Below are positions 48,345 through 59,637 of a DNA stretch of 64,000 bases, in pieces. Numbering within the stretch: the stretch's first letter is position 1; every line of letters starts with the position of its first letter. The DNA comes from an uncultured Mycoplasmataceae bacterium (GTDB taxonomy: Bacteria; Bacillota_I; Bacilli_A; Mycoplasmatales; Hepatoplasmataceae). The position numbers and the translations under genes were made by a program. The stretch spans positions 42,753 to 106,752 of the forward strand of contig CAMZNG010000006.1 of assembly GCA_947313745.1 (NCBI GenBank), in the 5' to 3' direction. The notes beneath the pieces were generated by a model. The model had not been told where the DNA came from. It worked only from the letters and a program-made list of their open reading frames with translations, and searched no databases.

Positions 48345-48839
48345 ATGAACATCTTAAATAAAAAACAAATCAAAAAAAAAGATTGAAATTCTTTTAAAAA
48401 ATGATCAAAGGAAGAATTTTTTCTTTTTGAAGATACAAACTTTTTTTCTGGTTTTATATCAATAAATTTTAACGAAATAGAAGAAAACTTAATAGATTTT
48501 TATATTTATAATTACTTTATTTTAGAAGGAAGATACTTTTTTGATTGGCCAAACTGATTGAAAGAAATAAAAGGGAAAGAAATAAAAGAATTCATAAGTA
48601 ATTTATTCAAACTAAGGTTTTCAAATGATTATTATCTTTTTAAACCATTAGAAAAATTTCTTTGGAACCTTAGAGAATACAAGATTTCAAATGTTAAAGA
48701 TAATGAAATGGAATATAAACTTTTAAAAGAATATTGAGAATTTATAAAAAACCTAAGAAGCATAGATGAGAAAAACCATAATGAATGGGTAATTTATATT
48801 AATAAAAGAATTCATAAAAAAATGAAAGGATTTAAATAA
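48345..48839 (+). CDS. Hypothetical protein upstream of parE
   Basis: A 164-residue soluble protein, rich in aromatic residues (Phe, Trp, Tyr) and Lys. Four TGA codons and several TGG codons are Trp. No motif recognised. Its TAA overlaps the parE ATG by one base, indicating coupling to the topoisomerase IV genes. Missed by standard-code gene finding because of the TGAs. Confidence 0.7.
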
Positions 48840-50776
48840 TGTCAGAAAAAAAATATAATGCTTCATCAATTGAAGTTATTGAAAATTTAGAAGCTGTTCG
48901 TAAAAGACCAGGAATGTATATTGGTGATACTACTCTTAGAGGGTTGCATCATTTAGTGAAAGAAATTGTTGATAATTCAATAGATGAACATTTAGCTGGA
49001 TATGCAAAAAAAATATCTGTAACTTTAAATTCTGATAATTCTATTTCTGTTGAAGATGATGGAAGAGGTATTCCAGTTGACTTGCATTCAAAAACTAATA
49101 AATCAGCAGTAGAAACAATTTTTACAACTCTTCATTCTGGAGGTAAGTTTGGTGGAGAAAATTCCGGATATAAAGTTTCTGGAGGATTACATGGTGTTGG
49201 TTCTTCTGTTGTTAATGCATTATCTGATTATTTAGAAGTTATAGTTTGAAAAGATAAAGAAGAATATAAGATAAGATTTTCAAATGGTGGTTCAAATTCA
49301 TCTGGACTAAAAAAAGTTGGTCCAACTAAAAAGCATGGTACTTATATAAAATTTAAACCAGACAATAAAATATTTTCATCAGTAAATTTTTGTGGGAAAA
49401 CAATATCAAAAAGATTGATTGAATTAGCATATCTTAATCCAGGGATAAAAATTACATTTAATGATAACAAGAATGAAATTGTAGAAGAATTTCATTATCC
49501 AGAAGGAATAATTGCATATGTAAATAAAATTTCTGAAGATCAAAAAGCTATTACAAAAGCATTTGGATTTGAAGCAAGCAATAAAAAAATAAGTGTTAAA
49601 ATAGCATTTAAATATACATCATCAAACCAAGAAAACATTCACTCATTTGTAAATAACATAATTACTCCAGAAGGTGGTTCTCATGAGACTGCATTCAAGT
49701 CGGCTCTAACAAAATCTGTTAATGATTATGCTTTTGAAAATAAACTTCAACAAGGTGGTAAAACATTAGAAGGAAGCGATATACGTGAGGGACTTTGCGC
49801 TATTGTTTCTATTTATATTGTTGAAGAATTTTTACAATTTGAAGGCCAAACAAAATCAAAGCTTTCTTCAAATCAAGCAAGAGTTTATGCTGAACAAGTT
49901 ATTTATGAGAATTTAAGACATTGTTTCAATTCGAATAAGTCTGATATTGTTGAAATAATTAAAGCTGCATATTCATCAAAAAAAGCTAGAGAAGCAGCAA
50001 AAAGAGCAAGAGAAATAACAAAAGAACTTAAAAAGACAAAAACTAAGTCGTTTGTAGGAAAGCTTGTTACTGCACAATCAAAAATTGCGGCAAATAGAGA
50101 GTTATTTATTGTTGAGGGAGATTCTGCTGGGGGTTCTGCAAAACTTGGTAGAGATAGAAAAACTCAGGCAATACTTCCCTTAAAAGGAAAAATAATCAAT
50201 ACTGAAAAAGCAAATATGAAAGCAATACTTAATAATGATGAATTATCAATGATGATTCATGCCATTGGCGGAGGATTAGGTAAAGACTTTAGTAGAGAAA
50301 AAGTAAATTATGGAAAAATAATAATAATGACAGATGCAGATACTGATGGAGCACATATTCAAACTTTACTACTAACATTTTTTTATAGGTTTATGAAGGA
50401 ATTAGTGGATGAAGGAATGGTTTATATTGCAATGCCACCATTATTTAAAATTTTAAATAAAAATACAAAAGAAATAAATTATGTTTGAGATAATGAAAGT
50501 CTTGAAAAAATAAAAGAAAGTTCTAAATCAATTGAAATTCAACGTTACAAAGGACTTGGAGAAATGAATTATGATCAATTATGAGAAACAACAATGGATC
50601 CAACGAAAAGAACATTGGTAAAAGTTGATTCTTCAGACGAAGAAAATTCAAATAAGATAATAGAAATTTTAATGGGTCAAGATCCTTCTATAAGGAGAGG
50701 GTGGATTGAAGAGAATGTAGAGTTTTCATTAGAAGATAAATACAACAAAAGCTTAGAAGGTGGTGAAGATGAGTAA
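48839..50776 (+). CDS. parE: DNA topoisomerase IV subunit B
   Basis: The ATPase subunit (645 aa). GHKL motifs '[14 protein letters not shown]', '[11 protein letters not shown]' and '[15 protein letters not shown]', and TOPRIM '[30 protein letters not shown]' with '[13 protein letters not shown]'. The ending '[15 protein letters not shown]' is ParE-like rather than GyrB-like, and the downstream partner is ParC-like. TGA-coded Trp at 49247, 50486 and 50582. Overlaps parC by 8 nt. Confidence 0.93.
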
Positions 50777-53312
50777 TGAAAATAATAAAAGAATAATTGA
50801 AAGAGATCTCGATAAATTAATTGGAGAAAAATTTGGTAATTATTCAAAATACATAATACAAGAACGTGCATTACCAGATTTAAGAGATGGACTAAAACCT
50901 GTTCAAAGAAGAGTGTTGTTTGCAATGTATGATTTAAAACTGAGTCATACATCAGCATATAAAAAATCAGCAAGAGTTGTTGGAGATGTCATTGGTAAGT
51001 ACCACCCCCATGGTGATACTTCAGTTTATGAAGCAATGGTTAGACTTGGACAAGAATGAAAAGTTAATATGCCTTTAGTTGATATGCATGGTAATAAAGG
51101 TTCTATTGATGGAGATGGTCCAGCTGCAATGAGATATACAGAAGCAAGATTGGCAAAAATAACATCACAATTATTATCAAACATTGAAAAAAAATTAGTT
51201 AAATTTTCACCTAATTTCGATGATTCTGAATTAGAACCAATTGTTTTACCTGCAAAATATCCAAATTTATTGGTTAATGGTGCTACTGGTATTGCTTCAG
51301 GATATTCAACAAATATTCCTCCACACAATCTAAAAGAAGTAATAAAAGCATTAATTTATATTTTTAAAAATGAATCAGTAACTTTATCTGATTTGACAAA
51401 ATACATAAAGGGACCTGATTTTCCTACTGGAGCATCTATTTCATCTCCAAAATCAATTAAAGATGCATATAAAACAGGAAGAGGTAAAATCACAATTACT
51501 TCCAAGTGAAATTATGATGAAAAGAAAAAGTTAATTGAAATAACTGAAATACCTTATGAAACAAATAAATCTGAAATAGTAAAAAAAATTGATGATTTAA
51601 TCAGAAATAATAAAATACCTTCTTTAAAAGAAGTTAGAGACGATACCGATAGACAAGGGATGCAAATTACATTAATTTGCAAACCTGATATAAACATCAA
51701 CCTAGTAATGAATTTTCTATTTAAATCAACCGATTTAAGAAAAAATTATTCATTGAATATGGTTTCTATAAAAGATAAAAAACCACAACAGTTAGGGTTA
51801 GTTGATATTTTAACCTCTTTTTCAGAGTTTGAAAAAGAAATATATGTTAACCTATATAAATTTGAGTTATCAAAAGTTAAAAAAAGAATGGAAATTGTTG
51901 ATGGTTTAATTAGGGTTGTTGACATCATAGATGAAATAATTAGAGTTATTAGAAAATCAAGAAATAAAAAAGAAGCAAAAGAAAATATTAAAACCTCTTT
52001 TGGATTTTCAGAAATTCAAGCAGAAGCAATCGTAATTTTAAGGCTTTATAGATTAACTTCAACTGATATAAATGAACTTACAAAAGAAAAAGGTGAATTA
52101 TCTTCTCTTTTCACTTTTTATGAAAGAGGCATAAAAGATGAAAGATTTTTAAGAGAACAAATAATTGAAGAGTTGAAAAAAATTCGTGACGAATATGGAA
52201 TAGAGCGTAAATCAACAATCGAAGGAGATATTGAAGAAGTAAAAATAAATGAAAGAGATTTAATTCAAGAAGAGGAAATTTGATTATCTATTACTTATCA
52301 AGGGTATATTAAGAAAGTTTCTCAACGTTCCAAAGATTCATCGGAAGAATCATCTTTTGGAAAGAGAGATGATGACATAATAATTTCACTAAACAAAGTT
52401 TCCAACCTTAAGAATATTGTTTTATTTTCTTCAAGCGGAAGATACTTTGTTATTCCTATTTTTAAATTTTCAGAATCTAGATGAAGAGATATAGGAGAAC
52501 ATGTCTCTAAATTTACTTCTTTAGATTCTCTTGATAGAATAATATCAACTTCATTAGTTGATAGTTTTGACAATGAAACAGAAATTATTTTTTCAACTAA
52601 AAACGGAATGATTAAACGTTCTAGAATAAGAGATATGAATCTTTTGCAAACAAAAAGAGGATCTAAATTTATGAATTTAAAACCAAATGATAAGGTTGTT
52701 ACAGCAGTTCTATTAAATAATGATAATTCATTTATTACCTCAATAACAAAAAATGGTTATGGAATTAGATATTGTGCTGATAATTTATCAACAATAGGGC
52801 TTTCAGCTTCTGGTGTAAAAAATGCAAACCTAACTGATGGCGATGAAGTTGTTGTAACCATTGTAAACGAAATAAACAAAGTAGATGATGGTTATTCACA
52901 AATAATGATTGTCACTCACAATGGTAAAGCAAAAAGAATGAGAGTTAATGATATAAGAGGTGTATCAAGAGGATCGAAAGGTTCATTAGTTGCTGCACAA
53001 ACAAAATCAAATCCATTTTTAATAATAAATGGATTCAATGTTGAAGAGACAAAAAGCATCTATATTTTAACTGATAATGATGAAATATTAAACTTAAAAA
53101 CCAAAGGAGAGGTATTGATATCTGATGTTAAATCTGGTTTAACAAAATTAACAAATAAGGGAATATTATTATCATTTAATGATCTTACATTAAAAATTGA
53201 TGAATTACCAAATAGCAATACTTCACAAAAGATTTTTAAAACAACAGAAAAAGAAAAAACCGAAGAACAAGCAGTGCAATTAAATTTAGATTCTATTTTT
53301 GATGAGTTTTAA
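50769..53312 (+). CDS. parC: DNA topoisomerase IV subunit A
   Basis: The DNA-cleaving subunit (847 aa) that decatenates daughter chromosomes. '[23 protein letters not shown]', the quinolone region '[22 protein letters not shown]' (Thr where E. coli ParC has Ser80), the catalytic Tyr in '[12 protein letters not shown]' and '[18 protein letters not shown]'. '[10 protein letters not shown]' is the ParC-type variant. C-terminal beta-pinwheel repeats are present. ATG 50769 is preferred over GTG 50760, which has the same frame. Three TGA-coded Trp. Confidence 0.93.
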
Positions 53313-53364
53313 AATAAGATAATTATTGTTATAATTATGTATAATTATATAAATTAGGAGAATA

Positions 53365-53517
53365 ATGAGATCAAAATTTACTTATAGATGTGATGTTTGC
53401 AAAAACGAAAATTACATTGGTGATAGAAATAAAACAAAACAACCAGATAAAATGGAAATACAAAAGTTTTGTAGAAAATGCAATGCAAAAACTTTGCATA
53501 AAGAAAAATCTAAATAA
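53365..53517 (+). CDS. rpmG: 50S ribosomal protein L33
   Basis: A 50-residue L33. 'FTYRCDVCKNENYIGDRNKTKQPDKMEIQKFCRKCNAKTLHKEKSK' holds two CxxC pairs, so it is the zinc-binding (C+) form. SD AGGAG lies 6 nt before the ATG and TATAAT boxes at 53331 and 53343. The stop sits inside the terminator stem. Confidence 0.94.
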   Translation: MRSKFTYRCDVCKNENYIGDRNKTKQPDKMEIQKFCRKCNAKTLHKEKSK

Positions 53518-53539
53518 TAATATTTAGATTTATTTTTTT
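53506..53539 (+). terminator. Terminator overlapping the rpmG stop codon
   Basis: Perfect 11-bp stem AAATCTAAATA (53506-53516) with TATTTAGATTT (53521-53531), loop 4 nt, then ATTTTTTTA. The yqeG ATG is only 4 nt later, so yqeG depends on read-through or an unseen promoter. Confidence 0.85.
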
Positions 53540-53542
53540 ATT

Positions 53543-54175
53543 ATGAAAAAAAATAGCAGATCAAAAAAAAATAATAATGAAGAAAATAATTCAAGTTCAT
53601 TCTTGCTTGGTTTTTTTGTCGATTATTTTAAACCCTCTGCATATTTAACATCGATAAAAGAAATAGACTTAGATATTTTGAAAATGCAAGGCATAAAACT
53701 AATATTGTGCGATCTTGACAATACTCTTGTTCCACATTTCACAAAATTCCCTACGAAACAATCTATTGATTTTGTTAAGGAAGCAAAAAGGAAAGGAATG
53801 AAATTTATTGTGGTTTCAAACAATACGAAGAAAAGGGTGGAATTTTTTTCTGAGAAATTAGGGATTAGTGATTATGTTTATAATGCTAAAAAACCTCTTC
53901 CATTTAAGATTGGCAAAATAATTGAGAAAATGAACATTTCTCCTCAAGAGACTGTAATGATTGGTGATATGCTGATTACAGACACTCTTGCAGCTAATTT
54001 CATTCACATAGAATCAATTCTTGTTCAACCGTTAATGGACCCTGATAAGGCAGTAAACAAAATTATCCAATGATTTGAGAGTAAAGTTTTTAAAAAACTT
54101 TCTAAGGAAAATTTAATTGTTAAATCAGAAACAATAAAAAGGACAATTTATAATGAAGACAATGAAATATTATAA
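53543..54175 (+). CDS. yqeG: YqeG family HAD phosphatase
   Basis: A 210-residue HAD-IIIA phosphatase. Motif I 'LCDLDNTLVPH', motif II 'VVSNNT', motif III 'AKKPLPFKI', motif IV 'MIGDMLITDTLAAN'. It heads yqeG-yqeH-nadD-yqeK, the Firmicute order linked to ribosome biogenesis and NAD synthesis. TGA at 54071 is Trp. The last 23 bases overlap yqeH. Confidence 0.92.
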
Positions 54176-55172
54176 AAAATGTGAAGGGTGCGGATTAAAC
54201 TTACAATCAAGCAACGAAAAAAAAGAAGCCTATGTTCCAAATGAAGACTTTAATTTGTGTATGAAGTGTTTTAGATCTAAAAATTATGGAGAATTTTCTA
54301 ATAATTTAACTGATTTTTATGATGTTGGAGAAATAAAAGAAATTAAAAATGATAATGTAATAATGATAATAGATGTTCTTAATCCATATGAAACGTTAAT
54401 ACATAATATTAATGACTATGTAAAAAGAGAGAATCTTATTGTTTTGATAAATAAGGTTGATGTTCTTCCAAAATCAATAAAAAATGAATCAATATTAAGT
54501 TGAATTGATGAAATTGCAGAATCAAAAAATATAGATTTTAAATATGCATCATTAGTTTCATCATTAAAAAAAATCAATATAGATACCATTTCAAATTTTA
54601 TTTTAGAAAGCGATAGAGAAACATCAATAGTTGGATATTCTAATGTTGGTAAATCTTCCATTATAAAATCATTGTTTAATTCAGTTGGATTGAATATAAA
54701 TAACTTGATAACTAATTCTATAGGGACTACAAAAGAAATTATAGAATTAACATATAAAAATAAAAAAATAAAAGATTACCCTGGAATTATATTAAAGGGA
54801 AGTTATCAAAATATTTTGTCAAGGGAAGAATTAAAAGAAACAAGTCCGTTGAAAGAAATTTTGATAAAAAATTACCAATTAAGCAATCATCAAACTATAA
54901 GTATAGGTGATTATGCCTTTTTTCATATTTTAAGTTCAGAAAATGTTAATGGATATCAATTTATGTTTTCAAATTTAGTAAAATTACATAGAGGAAAGTA
55001 TAAAAACAAAGAACATATGGAAAGTTATGAAATAAATCACAAAAAAGGAAATAGATATGATTTAATAATCTCTGGATTAGGAATTATAACTTTTAAATCA
55101 AATGGGCAAAAATTAATTTTACAATTACCTAAAGATATAAAATTTAATTTGGTGAGAAGTTTATATGAGTAA
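54153..55172 (+). CDS. yqeH: Ribosome biogenesis GTPase YqeH
   Basis: A 339-residue circularly permuted GTPase for 30S assembly. N-terminal zinc finger 'CEGCG ... CMKC'. The GTPase motifs come in permuted order: G4 'INKVD' first (near residue 100), then G1 'GYSNVGKSSI' and G3 'DYPG'. A C-terminal RNA-binding-like domain follows. One TGA-coded Trp at 54501. Overlaps both neighbours. Confidence 0.94.
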
Positions 55173-56316
55173 TAAGATGAAAATAGGAATATTTGGAGGG
55201 ACTTTTAGTCCGATACACAATGGTCATTTAAATATTGCAAAGAACGTTAAGGAAAAATTAGATCTTGATGTTGTTTTTATTATTCCGACTTATAAAACAC
55301 CAGATAAAAAGTTCAGTGTTGAAAACATCACACCAAAAGATAGATACAAGATGACAAAAATTGCTGTTAAAGAAATGAATGAAAAATGATTGAAAGTTTC
55401 ATCGTATGAATTCAAAAAAAAAGAAATATCATTAACTTATAAAACGATAAACCACTTTAAAAATAAGTTTCCAAAAGATGAAATATATTTCATTATGGGT
55501 GAAGATAGATATTTTGGATTGAATAAGTGAGAAAAATATGAAGAAATAATGTCAAACGCAAAAATAGTTGTTTATAGAAGGAGTGAAAAAATAAATAAAA
55601 GAATAGGAAATGAAGTCATATATTTAAAAGATAATTATTATGATATAAGTTCAACCAATATATTAACTAACTTTGAATGAGAAGACATTCCTGACTCTGT
55701 TAAGAAATATATTTCATCTAATAATCTTTATTTAAAAAAAATTACTTTCAATTCTTTAAAAGAAAAAAGATATGAGCATTCAATAGCTGTAGCTTCTCAT
55801 GCTAGGAGATTGGCTGAAAAACATGGATATAAAAACAAACAAAAAGCATATCTTTCTGGAATGGTGCATGATTTATTTAAGTTGCATAATAAAGATTTTT
55901 TAAAGAGTTTTTATAAAGAAAATGATCCAAATTATGATGAAACAATACCAAACGAAGCACTTCATGGATTTGTTTGTTCACTATGATTAGAAAATGAATA
56001 TAAATTAAATGATAAAGAAATACTTAATGCAATAAAAAATCATACTCTAGGAATTGATAATCCATCCAAATTAGAAAAAATATTATTTGTAGCAGACAAA
56101 ATTTCTTCAGATAGAAAAGGTGATGAAATTGGAAAGATTAGAAAATTAGCATATGTGGATTTAGATCAAACATACAATAAATTGATTAAAATGTTAATTA
56201 AGAAATTAAAGAAAAATAATATAAAACCTCATGAGAATACTTTAAATATATATAACGATATAATTGGAAAGAAAAAAAATGAATCAAATCTTAAAAGAAA
56301 TAAAAACAAAAATTAA
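55165..56316 (+). CDS. nadD: Fused nicotinate-nucleotide adenylyltransferase NadD and HD-domain hydrolase YqeK
   Basis: A 383-residue two-domain protein. Residues 1-190 are NadD: 'GIFGGTFSPIHNGHLNIAK' (HxGH) and 'YDISSTNI' (SSTxIR-like), making nicotinate adenine dinucleotide. Residues about 195-365 are YqeK: 'RYEHSIAVASHARRLA', 'LSGMVHDLFK' (HD) and 'FVADKISSDRKGDEI'. In Bacillus these are adjacent separate genes; YqeK hydrolyses Ap4A. The fusion is common in mollicutes. Five TGA-coded Trp. The tail is Lys/Asn-rich. Confidence 0.94.
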
Positions 56317-57325
56317 AAATAAAAATCTTATTATAAATAATGAATTAGATGTTTATTACATTACCAGGATAAATTCATCAAATTTATCACTAGTCTTAAT
56401 AAATGGGAAGTGATATGCTTTTACTGATTCAAGATATTTTAATCAAGTTAAAAATAAATTGGATATTGAAGTAATTAATACATCGAAAGATAAATGATTC
56501 TCTGATTTTCTTAAAAAAGAGAAATTCAATGAAATTAATATAAGTGGAAAAAATACAACAATTAGTAAATTTCATAGGTTAAAGAAAAATTTTGATAGTA
56601 AAAACATAAAATTAATAGCGATAAATATTCCTTATTTAAGAGATTTATATCTTGAAGAAGATATATCCTTATTAAAGGAATCATCAAAAATTAATGATGA
56701 AATATTTTTAAAAGCAAAAAAGAAAATGAAAATTGGAATGACTGAAAAAGATGTTGAAAAAATAATACTTAAAGAAATACTTGATTCAAAAGCAGAAAGG
56801 GAATCGTTTCGTCCAATAATAGCATCAGGAATAAATGGATCAAATCCACATTGAGAACCAAGTGATAAGAAAATAAAAAAAAATGAAATGATTACTATAG
56901 ATATGGGAGTTTTTTATAAAGGGTTTGCTTCTGATATGACAAGAACTTTTGTGTTAAAGGGGAAAGTTTCAAAAGAAGAAGAAAAAATCTTTGGCATAGT
57001 TAAGAATGCAATGGATGAATCTATCAAAATTATAAAAGAAGGTACAAAAATTAGTGATTTATGTGCAAAAGCAAGAAAAATTATATCTGATGGAGGTTAT
57101 GAAGAGTATTTTACCCATTCTCTTGGACATGGTCTTGGTGTTGAAATACATGATTATCCAAACATATATATAAACTCTGAAGAGAAACTTAAATATGGGA
57201 TGGTTATCACAATTGAACCAGGAATATATATCCCAAATAAATATGGAGTTAGGTTAGAACAAGCAGTTTTAGTTAAAAAAGATGGATTTTCTATCTTAAA
57301 TAAAACAAAAGTAGAACTTTTTTAA
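56279..57325 (+). CDS. pepP: Xaa-Pro aminopeptidase / M24 family metallopeptidase
   Basis: A 348-residue proline-specific aminopeptidase. The N-terminal creatinase-like domain is followed by a pita-bread catalytic domain with all five metal ligands: two Asp in 'TIDMGVFYKGFASDMTRTF', His in 'THSLGHGLGVEIHD', Glu in 'IEPGIY' and Glu in 'GVRLEQAVLV'. 'ASGINGSNPHWEPSD' precedes them. It starts within nadD-yqeK (38-nt overlap) from ATG 56279. pepP before efp is a widespread order. Confidence 0.93.
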
Positions 57326-57332
57326 AAATAAG

Positions 57333-57354
57333 ATATTAATATTGTTATTAATAT
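57333..57354 (+). repeat. Inverted repeat upstream of the efp promoter
   Basis: Perfect 9-bp arms ATATTAATA (57333-57341) and TATTAATAT (57346-57354), loop TTGT, with no T-run after it. TAAAAT at 57356-57361 could be the efp -10, so the repeat would sit at its -20 to -40 region. May be an operator, an RNA end structure of pepP, or chance in AT-rich DNA. Confidence 0.4.
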
Positions 57355-57388
57355 GTAAAATTAATATGTATATGAAAGGCAAAGAGAA

Positions 57389-57955
57389 ATGGCAGAACAA
57401 ATTAATGTAAATGAATTTAAACCAGGAGTAACTTTTTTAAAGGATAATGATGTTTTTATAGTTTTGGAATCATCACATTCTAAATCAGGAAGAGGGCAAG
57501 CACATGTTAAATGTAAAGTAAAAAATCTTTTTACTAGCACTGTAAATTCAATAACTTTTACAGGAGGAACGAAAGTTGAGAAAGCTTTTGTTCAAAAGAA
57601 AAAAATGCAATTTTTATATGTTGATAATGGGAATGCCATTTTTATGGATAACGAATCATTTGAACAAATAGAAATAGAAGTAAGAAAACTAGAGGAAGAA
57701 CTACAATATATTATTGAGGGATCTGAATCTATGATAATGTCTTACGAAGGAAGAATAATAGGTATTGAAATAGCAAAAAATGTTGAATTAGAGGTTACTG
57801 AAACTGCTGATGCAGTTAAAGGTGATACTGTTAATAATGCAACAAAAAAAGCAACACTTGAAACTGGTATTGAGATTGATGTTCCTCAATTTATAGGTTT
57901 GGGACAAAAAATAATTGTTAACACAACAACAGGAAAGTATTCAGGGAAAGCATAG
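57389..57955 (+). CDS. efp: Translation elongation factor P
   Basis: A 188-residue EF-P that rescues ribosomes stalled at polyproline. Three-domain layout with 'NEFKPGVTFL' and 'AHVKCKVKNLFT'. The tip of the first domain reads 'SKSGRGQ', placing Arg35 where E. coli has the modified Lys34. Other hallmarks: 'QFLYVDNGNAIFMDNESFEQ' and the C-terminal 'TGIEIDVPQFIGLGQKIIVNTTTGKYSGKA'. SD AAAGG before the ATG. No modification enzyme gene is in this window. Confidence 0.96.
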   Translation: MAEQINVNEFKPGVTFLKDNDVFIVLESSHSKSGRGQAHVKCKVKNLFTSTVNSITFTGGTKVEKAFVQKKKMQFLYVDNGNAIFMDNESFEQIEIEVRKLEEELQYIIEGSESMIMSYEGRIIGIEIAKNVELEVTETADAVKGDTVNNATKKATLETGIEIDVPQFIGLGQKIIVNTTTGKYSGKA

Positions 57956-57957
57956 CG

Positions 57958-58311
57958 ATGATTGCTTTAGTTTGAATAGGTGTATTCTTTATTTATTTTA
58001 CAATCGAATTTGTAATTGCAATCTTCTTTACATATAAAATCGCATTTGTTAGTAAAGATAATTATACAAATGCTGCATTTTGTGGGGCAACATCTACATT
58101 TTTATTTATGTTTTCAACTTTGGTTGCTGCATATGTTTCAAGCAAAACTGGATTCCTAGATGATTGATTTTTTGGTAGTGCATTGTTATTTTTGTTTTGG
58201 ACAACAAGTTCTCTTACCACTGGTAATTTTATTGCAACATTACTAATACCAAAAATTAATAAATTAATATTGAAAAGAAAAAATAAAAATAAAAAGGAAA
58301 TAAAAAAATAA
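57958..58311 (+). CDS. Small membrane protein
   Basis: A 117-residue protein with three membrane helices (about residues 2-27, 40-62, 70-100) and a basic C-terminal tail. It starts 2 nt after the efp stop, and its TAA overlaps the ATG of the first kinase. Two TGA-coded Trp. Some resemblance in layout to DUF5698/UPF0316-type proteins, but no firm family match. Confidence 0.72.
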
Positions 58312-58973
58312 TGAGAATAGTTATATCAGGAACTGTTGGAGTTGGAAAATCATCAACAACAAAAGAATTAATAAAAATTTTAAAAGAAAAAGGTTATATT
58401 GTTAACTATCTAAAAGAAGAAACTGTAAATTCTCCATATTTAAAACATTATTATGATAATCCCGAAAGTTGAGCTTTTATTGCACAAATGGATTTTTTAT
58501 TAGAAAGATTTAAACAATGAGTTTCAGATGAACAAAAAAGAGAAAAACAAAAAAAAGAAGACAAAGGAAAAAAAATAATTACTGTTTATGATAGACATTT
58601 TTTAGATGATTATATTTTTGCAGAATTACATTCAATTAAGAATTCAATATCACAATTAAACTCTATTGTTTATCAATCTGTATACAAAGAATTAATTGAG
58701 AAGCTTCATGATGAAAAAGCAGAACCAGATTTTTTATTCTTGCTTGATGCTAGTTTACCTACAATAGTTAAAAGACTTCATAAAAGAGGCAGAGAAGAAG
58801 AAAAAGAAACAAATGAAGAGTATTGAAAAGATCTTTATGATAGTTATTATGTGAAACCAAAATTCGTACATCATTTTAAGACTAATACAAAAAAAGTTGT
58901 TAAAATAGATACTGAAAAAATAACTCCCAATGAAGTTGCTAATTCCATAATAAAAGAAATGGGAATAAAGTAA
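58311..58973 (+). CDS. Deoxynucleoside kinase (copy 1)
   Basis: A 220-residue deoxyadenosine/deoxyguanosine kinase-type enzyme, the entry point for DNA-precursor salvage. P-loop 'VISGTVGVGKSSTT', 'EETVNSPYLKHYYDNPESWAFIAQMDFLLERFKQW', the DRH motif in 'TVYDRHFLDDYIFAEL' and the lid 'KRLHKRGREEE'. A Lys/Gln/Glu insertion lies near residues 75-90. First of three tandem paralogues. Three TGA-coded Trp. Confidence 0.9.
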
Positions 58974-58979
58974 ATAATA

Positions 58980-59633
58980 ATGAAATTAATTGTTTCGGGA
59001 ACGACAGGGGTAGGAAAGTCAACAACTGTAAAACTTTTGAAAAAATATTATGAAAACAAAGGAAAAAAAGTTATTGTATTAGGAGAACTAGTTGTAGATA
59101 ATCCATATTTTGATTTGTATTTTAACGAATTATCTAATTGAGGGTTTATTGCTCAATTAGATTTTGTTATGCAAAGATTTAAACAATGATTATCTTTAGA
59201 AGATGGATTTCCAAGTGAAAATAAAGAGGATTATGTATATATATATGATAGACATTTTTTAGAAGATTTGATATTTGCAGAGTTAAAATTTGTTAGGGAT
59301 AATACATCATATCTTCTTACACAAACATATAAAGTAATTTATGATGAACTTGTAAAAAAGATAGAAGAATATGAGAAGCCTGATTTTTTTATCCTTCTTA
59401 AAGCTTCATATGATACTGTTTATGAAAGACAATTTGAAAAAAGGGCAAGAACCCAAGAAGAGAAGTTTAATAATAAATATTGACAAGATTTATATTATAG
59501 ATATTATGGTTCAAAAAAATACAAAAATATCTTTAAAGAAAATACAAAAAATTTTGTGGAAATTGATACAGATGATTCAAATCCAAAAGAAGTATTAGAA
59601 AAAATAACAAAATATATAGAAAGAAGAGTATAA
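58980..59633 (+). CDS. Deoxynucleoside kinase (copy 2)
   Basis: A 217-residue paralogue of its neighbours. P-loop 'VSGTTGVGKSTTV', 'ELVVDNPYFDLYFNELSNWGFIAQLDFVMQRFKQW', 'YIYDRHFLEDLIFAEL', and lid region 'RQFEKRARTQEEKF', where Lys-Arg-Ala-Arg replaces the KRGR of copy 1. Starts 6 nt after copy 1. The altered lid suggests a different substrate preference, which is inference. Confidence 0.9.
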
Positions 59634-59637
59634 AAAA

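Noticed and set aside
50760..50768. GTG start for parC
   Set aside because: ATG 50769 in the same frame fits better and keeps GGTGGTGAAG as an upstream SD-like region.
48839..53312. gyrB-gyrA rather than parE-parC
   Set aside because: RRGWIEENV in subunit B and [10 protein letters not shown] in subunit A favour topoisomerase IV, though the two pairs are similar and gyrase genes are not in the window for comparison.
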